Shown here: piece after piece, positions 20,624 to 31,860 of the stretch
How the letters are laid out: each line of letters opens with the position of its first letter
Position numbering within the stretch: position 1 is the stretch's first letter
Assembly (NCBI RefSeq): GCF_035046485.1
Contig: NC_085136.1
Location: 74,417,734 to 74,481,733, forward strand
Direction of reading: 5' to 3'
Source: Aedes albopictus
Lineage: Eukaryota > Arthropoda > Insecta > Diptera > Culicidae
DNA length: 64,000 nucleotides
Position numbers and translations under genes: made by a program
Notes under the pieces: model-generated
The model's input: the letters and a program-made list of their open reading frames with translations, nothing else
Told to the model about the DNA's origin: nothing
The model's database searches: none

Positions 20624-22847
20624 TATCGACTCTGATCACTACCTGGTGATGGTTAAACTGCGCCCAAAAATCTCCGTTATTAACAACGTACATTACCGGC
20701 GGCCGCCCCGGTACGATCTAGAGCGACTGAAGCAACCGGATGTCGCCACCGCATACGCGCAGAATCTCGAGACAGCGTTGCCGGACGAGGGTGTGCTCGA
20801 TGTGACCCCTCTAGAGGACTGCTGGAGTACAGTCAAAGCAGCCATCAACAACGCAGCCGAGAGCACTATCGGGTATGTAGAACGAAGTCGACGAAACGAT
20901 TGGTTCGACGAGGAGTGCAGAGCGGTTCTGGAGGAGAAGGATGCAGCGCGGGCGGTAATGCTGCAGCATGGAACCCGACAGAATGTGGAGCGATACAAAC
21001 AGAAGCGGAAGCAGCAGACCCGTCTCTTCCGGGAGAAAAAGCGCCGCCTGGAAGAAGCGGAGTGCGAGGAAATGGAACTGCTGTGCCGTTCACAGGAAAC
21101 ACGCAAGTTCTACCAGAAGCTCAACGCATCCCGCAAAGGCTACGTGCCGCAAGCCGAAATCTGCAGGGATAAGGACGGGAGCCTCCTGACGGACAAACGT
21201 GAGGTGATCGAAAGGTGGAAGCAGCACTTCGACGAGCACCTGAATGGTGAAGAGAATGTAGGCACGGAGGACCAAGGCAGCGGAGGAAATGACTATGTTG
21301 GTGCAGCAGAGGACGGAAACGAACCAACTCCCACGCTGAGGGAAGTTAAGGATGCCATCCACCAGCTCAAAAACAACAAAGCGGCTGGTAAGGATGGTAT
21401 CGCAGCAGAACTCATCAAGATGGGCCCGGAAAAGTTGGCCACCTGTCTGCACCAATTAGTAGTCAAGATCTGGGAAACCGAACAGCTACCGGAGGAGTGG
21501 AAGGAAGGGATAGTCTGTCCCATCCACAAGAAGGGCGACAAGTTAATGTGTGAGAACTTTCGAGCGATCACCATTTTGAATGCCTCCTACAAAGTGCTAT
21601 CCCAGATCATCTTCCGTCGTCTTTCACCTAAAGTAAATGAGTTCGTTGGAAGTTACCAAGCCGGTTTCATCGACGGCCGGTCGACAACGGACCAGATCTT
21701 CACCGTACGGCAAATCCTCCAGAAATGCCGTGAATACCAGGTCCCAACGCACCACCTGTTCATCGACTTCAAAGCGGCATACGACAGTATCGACCACACA
21801 GAGCTATGGAAAATTATGGACGAGAACAGCTTTCCCGGGAAGCTGACTAGACTGATAAGAGCAACGATGGACGGTGTGCAGAACAGCGTAAGGATTTCGG
21901 GTGAACTATCCAGTTCATTTGAATCTCGACGGGGATTACGACAAGGTGATGGACTTCCCTGCCTACTATTCAACATCGCCCTGGAAGGTGTTATGCGACG
22001 AGCTGGGCTCAACAGCCGGGGTACGATCTTCACGAAATCCAGCCAATTTGTCTGTTTTGCGGATGACATGGATATTATTGCTAGAACATTTGGAACGGTG
22101 GCAGAACAGTACACCCGCCTGAAACGTGAAGCAGCAAAGGTCGGACTGGTGGTGAATGCGGCTAAGACAAAGTACATGCTGGTAGGTGGGACTGAGCGAG
22201 ACAGGACAAGCCTTGGCAGCAATGTTACGATAGACGGGGATACTTTCGAGGTGGTAGAAGAATTCGTCTACCTCGGTTCCTTGCTAACGGCTGACAATAA
22301 CGTGAGCCGAGAAATACGAAGGCGCATCATCAGTGGAAGTCGTGCCTACTATGGGCTCCAGAAGAAACTGCGGTCAAAAAAGATTCACCCCCGCACCAAA
22401 TAGACCATGTACAAGACGTTAATAAGACCGGTGGTTCTCTACGGACACGAGACATGGACGATGCTCGAGGAGGACCTGCAAGCACTCGGAGTTTTCGAGC
22501 GACGGGTGCTAAGGACGATCTTCGGCGGTGTACAGGAGAACGGTGTGTGGCGGAGAAGGATGAACCACGAGCTCGCTGCACTTTACGGCGAACCCATCAT
22601 CCAGAAAGTGGCCAAAGCCGGAAGGATACGATGGGCAGGGCATGTTGCAAGAAAGCCGGACAACAACCCTGCAAAGCTGGTGTTTGCTAACCATCCGGTT
22701 GGTACAAGAAGGCGTGGAGCGCAGAGAGCACGATGGGCGGACCAGGTGGAGCGTGATCTGGCGAGTGTTGGGCGTGACCGACGTTGGAGAGCTGCAGCTA
22801 CATATCGAGTATTATGGCGGCAAATTGTTGATTCAGTATTATCATGA
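20624..22847 (+). pseudogene. RTE-like reverse transcriptase ORF, truncated, one stop
   Basis: Coding begins at the SDHYLV block of the endonuclease, so the catalytic N-terminal part is absent. The reverse transcriptase is complete in sequence: ENFRAITILN, FIDFKAAYDSID, LRQGDGLP and FADDMDIIA (near 22,060). A single TAG at 22401-22403, where the other copy has TGC, splits the frame; the downstream part continues in the same frame to 22847. The C-terminal domain has WRRRMNHEL and GHVARKPDNNPAK. Apart from the truncation and this stop the frame is clean, so the insertion is fairly young. It cannot make a working element protein. Confidence 0.92.
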
Positions 22848-22876
22848 ATTTGATGTTAACTAAATTAAAAAAATAT
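20624..22876 (+). mobile_element. 5'-truncated RTE-like element, second copy
   Basis: A perfect 10-bp target duplication, ATATTCCCCG, lies at 20614-20623 and 22877-22886. The element begins abruptly inside the end of the endonuclease domain, which is the classic 5' truncation of target-primed reverse transcription. It ends about 30 bp after the coding region in an A-rich tail. It is the same family as 12660-16050 (most residues identical over the shared part) but in the opposite orientation. Confidence 0.93.
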
Positions 22877-22886
22877 ATATTCCCCG

Positions 22887-23180
22887 CAATTTTGTATCGC
22901 GTACCCTTTTTACGATTTTAATGAATAAGCAACGTTGACTGTGTCCCCGAAATACATTCTAGTTGAACACAAACTTTTTTGCGAATCAATTTTTGAAATG
23001 GTATACCTGCCTCCAAAATACTTTGCTCTATCGTGTCAACACGGTTGAAATTTTCCGTGTAAAAAGTGTGGTTTCAACCGCTAGGTGTCGCGACCAGCAG
23101 CATGAAATTTTAATCAATTTCTGACTCGGGAGAGGACCTTCTCTTCTCTGCTGTAGCGTACCTGCTTTCGACAGCTAACA
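22887..23180. other. Spacer, nothing recognised
   Basis: A short inverted pair, CACGGTTGAAATTTTCCGTG and nearby GGTTTCAACCG, lies at about 23,040-23,080. Otherwise no feature was recognised. Confidence 0.4.
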
Positions 23181-23361
23181 CACGCTCGCGTCAGAATACC
23201 CATTTTTTCATTGCTATCTCTGTCGCTCTTCAAGAGGTCCCATTTAAAAATACCCATTTTCAAGTTGGGCGGCCCAACTTGAAAATGGGTATTTTTAAAT
23301 GGGGCCTCTTGAAGAGCGACAGAGATAGCAATGAAAAAATGGGTATTCTGACGCGAGCGTG
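23181..23361. mobile_element. Near-perfect 181-bp palindrome (foldback MITE)
   Basis: The sequence from CACGCTCGCG to CGCGAGCGTG is symmetrical about base 23,271: two 90-base arms around one central base, with one mismatch seen (GGTCC on the left against GGGCC on the right). The outer CACGC end is shared with the 18976-20155 element. The flanks carry CA on both sides (23179-23180 and 23362-23363), which may be a target duplication. It has no coding capacity; as RNA it would fold into one long hairpin. Confidence 0.9.
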
Positions 23362-23363
23362 CA

Positions 23364-25473
23364 GTTTGAGAACTGTCATGGTTAGAAGGAAAAAGATGAA
23401 CGACTCTCGCTTCTAAAGCCTGGAGCACATAGCGTCCGTTCCGTCGAGGTTTGTGTTTTTTTGACAATTCTAGACTTACATTTGAAAAGGGCGGAACAAC
23501 CATCGCAAATTCTCACTTGTTCCGTCTCTCCTGGGCGTATTCCAATATTTTTATGCAAACTTTTCCCGTTAACAGATATAGGGGAGTCAGATCTATCTGT
23601 TACTGGTAAAAGATTTCATATATAATGGGGGGTAAGCCTAGGAAATTCGCAATGGCTGTTACGCCCTTTTCAAATGTTGGTCTAGAATTTTCCCATTAGA
23701 AATGTGTCAAACTACTGTCACACACACGCAAACGTTTGCATTGTATGGGGCACTTAACAGGCGACACGAATAGCGCCGCTCTGGTGAGCCAAAGTACAAC
23801 TAATACCAGCGGTGTCATGGTCGTGAATTTTTCGGCAGTCAAGTTCGCAGATTGTGAACAATCTTTGGTACTGTAGAGTTCTGATAAATAATCAAGCCGC
23901 ATTCGCGATGGCCAGATCCAGTCGTTCGTTCTCAATTTGAAATCAATCCTCCGTCCGGATAACTACGTACTCTCTTACACTCCGCGTATGACTCTGTTCC
24001 GAAGTCCACTCTAAAGTAAAACAGTACTACTTTCTGATCATTGACTAATCCAAATTCCTGTGTGGTAGTGGTTTGTGTTCAGATTTCCTGTGTTAATCTA
24101 TCTGTAAGAACTTTGTAAACATCTTTTGTTCTCACGTATATGGATAGGCTTGCAGTTTCGCGAGACTGCAGGTTGCAGGTTTCGTGAGACTTTTTTTTGG
24201 ACAACTCAATGCTAATCTAAATCCACTCGTACACGCATAATACGCACTCAACATATAAATGATAGTTGGAACCCTACACCCCTACTCTTCTTTAAATGAA
24301 GAAAACATGCTAGCAGCAACCTATGTGTCTATGTGTATGATTTTCGCGATCTTACTATCTGAATCACATAGACTCAGTCTACTCTACATATGAGTTGAAG
24401 AATTTATCTTTTAATTTATGAAAACAGCTATACCGACCTTCGACCCTTCCGAAAAGCCTTATGATCATTCCACATTTTCCCATCTTCCCTTTTGAAGAGC
24501 ATACTAAGTCTTGTGGTTTACTCGAACAAAGATCATATTTTTGATATTTAACAACACCCCTTACTTTCGCGATCAAACAAAATTTAATATTGTATCATCA
24601 GACCTATATTTAAGAAGTGATACTACATCTACTTTCATCAGACCACAACATATATGTCTCAAGTGGCAAAGAAAATCCAATTCAAGCGCTTCCTAACGAA
24701 ACCGCATTTTAGCCAAGTTTCCAGATCCCAAGTAGAGCACTCAAGTAAAATTCCTCCTTTTTCCGCAAGTAATTTTGACAACTGATCTATATGGGGAGAA
24801 ATGTCACTTCTCCTTACGGAATAATAACACGAACTATTTTTCCGCGCGGAAAAGTGACAGCTTCATTTGATTTGCACGGGAAGCGTTACTGGCGTTACAC
24901 TTTTTTTCTTACTTGCCATCTGCGAACCGCTCAAGAAACTTTGAAGTCGAATCATTACTTGACCATTACTTGTCCTATCTTTTTACACAATACGTACGGA
25001 GTGGAAACTAGCCATTGAAGTCAAGTCAATCACGCAAACCCCTTTTTTCACTAACTCGCCAGGCAACTTCACGTCGTCGTGTAACTTCAAATATTTGGAC
25101 CGTTGTTCCATCTAAGCCCAATTTCAAGGTTATTAACTAATACAATGTTATGTACAACCAAAATTGTCAGCTCTCGTCTAAAGTGTCATATATCGAAAAC
25201 TTGCTAAAACCTACCTCTGACCCTCATTTCACTTGCAAAACAAAATCATTCAACCCTGCACTGAGGCAAAAATACTTAGGAAGAACATTAGAACCCCTTA
25301 TGATTTGACGACACTACGATTATTGTTGAAAGACATACATTTCGCTTATGATTAACCCTTTATAAGGCCGAGAAAACTAGAAGAGTTGTCAAAGCGTACT
25401 ATTATGGAAATGATTATATACATGATAACATGTACAAAACAATTTTTGTTCGAAAGAAACTCTCAAAAATCTA
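23364..25473. other. 2.1 kb with no recognised gene
   Basis: This is mixed, moderately A+T-rich sequence. Frames are at most 79 codons in its main body and show no known motif or consistent coding bias. No strong inverted or tandem repeat was seen. It may be single-copy host intergenic DNA or old, unrecognisable repeats. Confidence 0.4.
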
Positions 25474-25637
25474 GGTGGCAATATAGTTGCCACTGCCCGT
25501 TAATCCCAAAAACGCTGGTGGCAATATAGTTGCCACTGCCCGTTTACCCCAAAAACGAGCTTTTGAGGTGGCAATATAGTTGCCACTGCCCGTTTAGGCC
25601 ACCAGCGCTGGTGGCAATATTCTTGCCACTGCCCGTT
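25474..25637 (+). repeat. Four-copy hairpin repeat (28-bp unit)
   Basis: The unit GGTGGCAATATAGTTGCCAC plus TGCCCGTT occurs at 25474, 25517, 25567 and 25610, separated by 15, 22 and 15 bp of differing sequence. Each unit contains a 7-bp stem, GTGGCAA/TTGCCAC, around a 5-base loop. In copy four the loop changes from TATAG to TATTC while the stem stays intact. A perfect 18-bp palindrome, GCCACCAGCGCTGGTGGC, spans 25598-25615. The function is unknown; a protein-binding or RNA-structure role is speculation. Confidence 0.9.
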
Positions 25638-25770
25638 TAGGGTATTTTTCTTCTTTGTACTTCGACAAAAAGCCGGAAAAGAGATTTTAAAGTGAATTAG
25701 GGCTTAACCCATAAGAGCAAGATGCATCAACTTCGAGCAAGTTCAACCCGCGTCGTTGAACAGGACTATA

Positions 25771-25946
25771 GTGGTTTCGCAGAGCGGTGTCACGAACACT
25801 AATGCAAATCTACTGGTTGAAAATATGCCCATTTGATTTTGCTGGGAACAGCTGATCTTTGTTTACTATTTTCAACCAGTAACCCAGGTGGTGTTCGTGT
25901 TATGCAGCGTGTACGTACACGCAACACTACTAAAAGCAGAAACCAC
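25771..25946. mobile_element. TA-flanked 176-bp MITE
   Basis: The termini GTGGTTTC and GAAACCAC are bordered by TA (25769-25770 and 25947-25948). Longer internal pairing is present: CTACTGGTTGAAAATA at about 25,811 matches TATTTTCAACCAGTA at about 25,879, and GTGTCACGAACAC-like and GTGTTCGTG sequences flank it. There is no coding capacity. Confidence 0.78.
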
Positions 25947-26184
25947 TATTGGCGATCAAAAGTTGAGGTTAAGTCGTGAAAATTTGGAAGTTTGAAAGGG
26001 GAATACCAGGAATACCAATCATTATTTTTTTGGTAAATTTATCAATAAAATGAATTTTTCTACCCCGATCCCACATTAAATTTTATCTGAAACGACTCAA
26101 TCACTAAAATACGAAATGGGATTTCACAAAACTTAACCTCACTTTAGGAGGCCAATTGAGTTCACTGAGCCTGAAAATTTTTGA

Positions 26185-26450
26185 CAGCACAGCGGGGTCG
26201 ACTCTGAACAATTTCTACTCAGAGATGCATCACCAAAATGCGTAGATATTTTTTTCTTTGATTTCTTACATGAATTTTCATTTAAAGTGATGCATATGCA
26301 TATAGCTAATGCACTAGCTCATATTTTTGCAACTTTGTCGCGAAAACTAGATGCAATAAATTAAACAAATTTTCAGCTGGGTAGCATTGGCGTATCTAGG
26401 ATTTTTTCCTAAGGGGTGCCTAGGGGGTGCCAGTTTAAGTGGCTTCCCCC
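26185..26450 (+). repeat. Dispersed repeat, GGCGTAGCTAGG type (left copy)
   Basis: TTTTGACAGCACAGCGGGGT and CATTGGCGTATCTAGG here match, in reverse orientation, sequence at 58985-59095. In this copy about 160 bp lie between the two blocks that are adjacent in the other copy. The AGGGGGTGCC stretch is also shared. Similar ends (CAGTGGTGTAGCTAGGGG) occur at 60422. The motif resembles hAT-like termini, but that assignment is a guess. Confidence 0.6.
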
Positions 26451-26633
26451 TTGGCTGGTTGTTTTGTTTTTTTTTTGTAAAAGGAAATACCGATCCAACC
26501 TCAATTTCTTAGTATATGTAATGATATATTGCGTCGCGGGAAAAATCAGACCGCAAATTTAAACGCGCTATACATATTTTAAAGAACATTTTGTTTTTGA
26601 AAATCCGAACCATTGCAACAACAACAACAAGTA

Positions 26634-27554
26634 CAGGGGTTACCTAAAATAACTGGGCCAGGTAAAATTTTCACTTTTCGAAAAATGTCCAACTCGCCGT
26701 AACTTTTCGAATAGGGCATCAAATATTCTCAAATTTTTACTGTAAGTTCATCAACTAGTTGTGTAACAGTGAACAAAATTTGGAAAATATCGAGCCATTC
26801 TACACGAAGTTATAAAGGTTCTAGAAAAAGGTATAATTATCCGATAGCCAAGTTTGAGCTGTTATATCTCCGGATTCAATGAACCGAATGCAATGAAATT
26901 TTGATCATTTATGACTTATATAATGAGCTATTAAAAACTTTTGACTAAACTTAAAATTCTTTACACGAAAGAAAATTATAACGATTGGATTATTTTTCTA
27001 ATATAACACCAATCATTTCAAAACTTCATCATCGTTTCAAAATTCGAGATAGTAATTATAGTTCATTCAAATTCCCTCTAATTGACTTGAATATATTTAT
27101 GTTTTAAAGGAAAGCAACCAAATAGCCGGCATTAAATTGAAAAAGTAATGGGATGCATATGAAAAATAGATAAATTTACTAAAAAAAATAGAATAAATGA
27201 AATCGCCTTAACTTTTTTTCTTATTATTAATTTCAAATTATGTAAACTGTTTTTCAAAGTTCATTATATAAGTCATAAATGATCAAAAATGCATTGCATT
27301 CGGTTCATTGAATCCGGAGATATAAAAGCTCAAAGTTGGCTATCGGATAATTATACCTTTTTTCTAGAACCTTTATAACTTCGTGTAGAATGGCTCGATC
27401 TTTTCCAAACTTTGTTCACTGTTACACAACTAGTTGATGAACTTACAGTAAAAATTTGAGAATATTTGATGCCCTATTCGAAAAGTTACAGCGAGTTGAA
27501 CATTTTTCGAAAAGTGAAAATTTTACCTGTCCCAGTTATTTTGAGTATCCCCTG
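26634..27554. mobile_element. TA-flanked element with ~300-bp TIRs
   Basis: The ends are CAGGGGTTACCTAAAATAAC and, as reverse complement, CAGGGGATACTCAAAATAAC, bordered by TA (26632-26633 and 27555-27556). The arms pair for roughly 300 bp each with about 90% identity by eye (to about 26,940 on the left and back to about 27,250 on the right). The A+T-rich middle has no transposase. CAGGG termini and a TA target fit the Tc1/mariner group. Confidence 0.88.
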
Positions 27555-27556
27555 TA

Positions 27557-28054
27557 CATGTACTGATTAAACACTTTCCCCGCCATGAGGTTTGAAAACT
27601 TGATAACTTGATTGCGTATAATAAATGGAATTTGTATTTTCAGTTTGAGCAACAACCTCTTTGTTTTATAGATTGAAAACAATCAGGTCCGTGAGATTAC
27701 GTTTTCACATACAAAATTTGGACTCGATTATCCTTAGTTCCGTTCTAAAGCTTCACGAACATATTATCAATCCAGTTGAAGCCCGGAATTTGGAGCGAGC
27801 GAACTTCGATTTTTTTCTTCGGGAGTCTGATGCTCGCACCAAATTCCGATTTAGCTATATGAAGCTGAAATTTTGACTTACTTAAAACCAACATTGTAGT
27901 AATAAGTCAAAATTTCAACTTCGTACATTTTGGATAATCGAGTATGATACAAGGAATTTATGCTTTCGGCAAACATTGTTTCGGTAGTTCTTCAGGGAAT
28001 ATTCCCGGCAATTTATTTGGAAATTGTTTAGCAATTTATTTCTCTCATTAATTA
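27557..28054. other. Spacer with small inverted repeats
   Basis: ACTCGATTATCC at 27722-27733 pairs with GGATAATCGAGT at 27932-27943, and GAAATTTTGACTTA at about 27,868 pairs with TAAGTCAAAATTTC at about 27,905; one small foldback element is possible. From about 27,955 the sequence (TTCGGCAATTTATTTGG style) resembles the degraded short-motif repeat that continues on the far side of the giant element at 50997, so this is probably its original target. Confidence 0.5.
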
Positions 28055-28056
28055 TA

Positions 28057-29760
28057 CAGGGTGTTTGCTTCCTGATTGTACATATTTTAAGGGTAGATAG
28101 AGGACCTCGAGCCATGAAAAAGTGTCCAAGGAACATGGGGTCGGAAGTCACTGCTAAGTGAGTTATTCAAAATTCGATGTTTTTAAAAAGGCTCAAATTC
28201 AAAAACTTATAACTCAGCGATCTTTTATCGGAATACAAAAATTTTTTTACGAATCAAAAGCTTGAACCTTTGAGATTTTATGCTTCTTAGACGTAAACTT
28301 GATAAAAAGTCATTTTCATTCATAAATTTTAAAATGTTTGTGGCAGAAGCCAAAAAAACAATTACTTTTTGTGCTATTTTTGATGTTATTTAAATGGAAA
28401 TGACGTTTTTTGGAAAAATGTTCTTCTACAAAAGATTGTTTATTTAATTATCTAGAAAACCTTCTTTGAGACCAACATTGTATGATTTGTAGTTTGGTCA
28501 CAATAATCAATTCAAAGTTATGTAAAAAACTCATCGAATTGCGGAAAACATCGCCCCGATTGCATTGAACCGTGCTTTGGCAGCACTTCCCGTTTGGTGC
28601 TTGCTCGCACTCTCCCCAAAAGCAGGCAAGAGAATCGAGGGCCAACTCGCACACCACTCGGACGGTTGGCACACGACCGACCAACACGCTCAGATTGGTG
28701 CTGTGTATGGTCATGTATGACCAACATTACATCAATCTGAGCGAGTTGGTTGTCCGTGTGGAAAGTTGAAGTAGCATGTGAGCTGCTCAACGTGTTTGTT
28801 ATTGTAGATGCGATCAATACGCGCGTGGTTTAGAAAATCGCATCGATCCTCCGCTCATAAGGAGACGACGACGCGGTGGTTATTTGTCAAAGGACGTGCG
28901 TACAAGATTAATTGTAGCCGCAGCGATATTAATGTTGGCTGCTGAGCGAGGAGAGCAGATGAGAAACGAGCTACGGCGGGGTGTTTAAATCCTTCGCTGA
29001 TTGTTTATTCCTTGCACTCGCAGTCAAACTGCGGTGCTGATAAGATGGGGTGGCGTGCGCTAACGTACTTTTCAACAATTTTTAACATGTTTAAATGTAT
29101 GATGCTTTGCTTAAATGTTTTGTTAATTTTCAATGTCAAATAACGTATTTTGATGGATATTTGGGATTTTACGATAATGCTGGGGAATAATTTTAGGGAT
29201 TGTTGGCGATACATAAATCATGGTTCAGAGATAACGGGATTTATTCCAAGGGATGTTGGGTACTCTAATGGTAACTTTGAAGTTTTTAGGAAATGAGGGG
29301 CACATTTACAGAATTTTAGGGATTTTTAAAGATGTCGGGGTAAAATTTAAGAGATACTTAGATCTTTGAAAAAGTTTTAGACATTTTGGAATACGTCATG
29401 GTACATTCCTCAGGTTGTTGCGGATTTCTAAAACAAACTGGTAATTTCAGAAGATACTGAGGATAGTTTGGAGGAAATGTAAAACTTATTCGGTGACTGT
29501 ACGGGTTTTATAGGAGACGTCGGGGCTCATTTCAAGGAATGTTAAATTAGAAAAAAATCTTTGGTAATTTTAGAAGATACTGGGGGTTGTTTAGAGAAAG
29601 CAAGGGACTTATTCAGCGACGCAGGCGTTTCAAGGAGATGTCGGGGATTCAAAAGGAAACTTAAGTAACTTCAGGAGATACTGTAGGTATTTTGAAGAAA
29701 GTGGGGAACTTATTCAGCGACTTAGGGTTTTTAGGAGATGTCGGCGATCATTGTAAGAGA
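28057..29760. repeat. Left terminal inverted repeat, ~1.7 kb
   Basis: This pairs with 49290-50994. Differences seen are few, for example C against T near 28,111 and a one-base indel near 28,250. Frames of up to 99 codons (28518-28817 minus, mirrored at 50235-50534 plus) are shared but unrecognised. About 28,660-28,750 holds a nested inverted repeat (CGCTCAGATTG with CAATCTGAGCG, and TGGTCATGTATGACCA). The stretch 28,560-29,050 is richer in G+C than its surroundings and could hold a promoter. The inner 500 bp are degraded relatives of the satellite monomer. Confidence 0.9.
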
Positions 29761-31860
29761 TGTTGGGGATTCCAAAGGAGACTTTGGTAATTTCAGGGAA
29801 TGCTTGGGGTATTTTGGAGAAATCGGGGAACTTATTCAGCGACTTAGGGTTTTTTTAGGAAATGTCGGGGATCATTCTATGAGATGTTGGGGATTCCAAA
29901 GGAGCCTTTGGTAATTTCAGGAAATGCTTGGGTTATTTTGGAGAAATCGGGGAACTTATTCAGCGACTTAGGGTTTTTTTTTAGGAAATGTCGGGGATCA
30001 TTCTATGAGATGTTGGGGATTCCAAAGGAGCCTTTGGTAATTTCAGGAAATGCTTGGGTTATTTTGGAGAAATCGGGGAACTTATTCAGCGACTAAGGGT
30101 TTTTTTTAGGAAATGTCGGGGATCATTCTATGAGATGTTGGGGATTCCAAAGGAGCCTTTGGTAATTTCAGGAAATGCTTGGGTTATTTTGGAGAAATCG
30201 GGGAACTTATTCAGCGACTTAGGGTTTTTTTTTAGGAAATGTCGGGGATCATTCTATGAGATGTTGGGGATTCCAAAGGAGCCTTTGGTAATTTCAGGAA
30301 ATGCTTGGGTTATTTTGGAGAAATCGGGGAACTTATTCAGCGACTTAGGGTTTTTTTTTAGGAAATGTCGGGGATCATTCTATGAGATGTTGGGGATTCC
30401 AAAGGAGCCTTTGGTAATTTCAGGAAATGCTTGGGTTATTTTGGAGAAATCGGGGAACTTATTCAGCGACTAAGGGTTTTTTTTAGGAAATGTCGGGGAT
30501 CATTCTATGAGATGTTGGGGATTCCAAAGGAGCCTTTGGTAATTTCAGGAAATGCTTGGGTTATTTTGGAGAAATCGGGGAACTTATTCAGCGACTTAGG
30601 GTTTTTTTTAGGAAATGTCGGGGATCATTCTATGAGATGTTGGGGATTCCAAAGGAGCCTTTGGTAAATTCAGGAAATGCTTGGGTTATTTCGGAGAAAT
30701 CGGTGAACTTATTCAGCGACTTAGGGTTTTAAGGAGATGTCGGCGATCATTGCAAGAGATGTTGGGGATTCCAAAGGAGACTTTGATAATTTCAGGAGAT
30801 ACTTGGGGTCTTTTAGAGAAATCGGGGAACTTATTCAGCGACTTAGGGTTTCTAAAGAGATGTCGGGGATCATTGTAAGAGATGTTGGGGATTCCAAAGG
30901 AGACTTTGATAATTTCAGGAGATACTTGGGGTCTTTTAGAGAAATCGGGGAACTTATTCAGCGACTTAGGGTTTCTAAAGAGATGTCGGGGATCATTGTA
31001 AGAGATGTTGGGGATTCCAAAGGAGACTTTGATAATTTCAGGAGATACTTGGGGTCTTTTAGAGAAATCGGGGAACTTATTCAGCGACTTAGGGTTTTTA
31101 GGAGATGTCGGGTTCATTGCAAGAGATGTTGGGGATTCCAAAGGAGACTTTGATAATTTCAGGAGATACTTGGGGTCTTTTAGAGAAATCGGGGAACTTA
31201 TTCAGCGACTTAGGGTTTCTGAAGAGATGTTGGGGATCATTGTAAGAGATGTTGGGGATTCCAAAGGAGACTTTGATAATTTCAGGAGATACTTGGGGTA
31301 TTTTGGAGAAATCGGGGAACTTATTCAGGAACTTAGGGTTTTTAAGGATATGTCGGGGTTCATTCTATGAGATGTTGGGGATTCCAAAGGAGACTTTGGT
31401 AATTTCAGGAAATGCTTGGGTTATTTTGGAGAAATCGGGGAACTTATTCAGCGACTTAGGGTTTTTAGGAGATGTCGGCGATCATTGCAAAAGATGTTGG
31501 GGATTCCAAAGGAGACTTTGATAATTTCAGGAGATACTTGGGGTCTTTTAGAGAAATCGGGGAACTTATTCAGCGACTTAGGGTTTCTAAAGAGATGTCG
31601 GGGATCATTGTAAGAGATGTTGGGGATTCCAAAGGAGACTTTGATAATTTCAGGAGATACTTGGGGTCTTTTAGAGAAATCGGGGAACTTATTCAGCGAC
31701 TTAGGGTTTTTAGGAGATGTCGGCGATCATTGTAAGAGATGTTGGGGATTCCAAAGGAGACTTTGGCAATTTCAGGAAATGCTTGGGTTATTTTGGAGAA
31801 ATCGGAGAACTTATTTAGCGACTTAGGGTTTTTAGGAGATGTCGGGGTTCATTCTATGAG

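Noticed and set aside
25474..25637. CRISPR array
   Set aside because: Only four units, spacers of 15-22 bp, no cas genes, and the DNA is clearly eukaryotic.
28448..28817. 88- and 99-codon frames in the giant element arms as a transposase or host gene
   Set aside because: No recognisable motif, overlapping frames, and DNA-level conservation is explained by the young inverted duplication; kept only as unknown.
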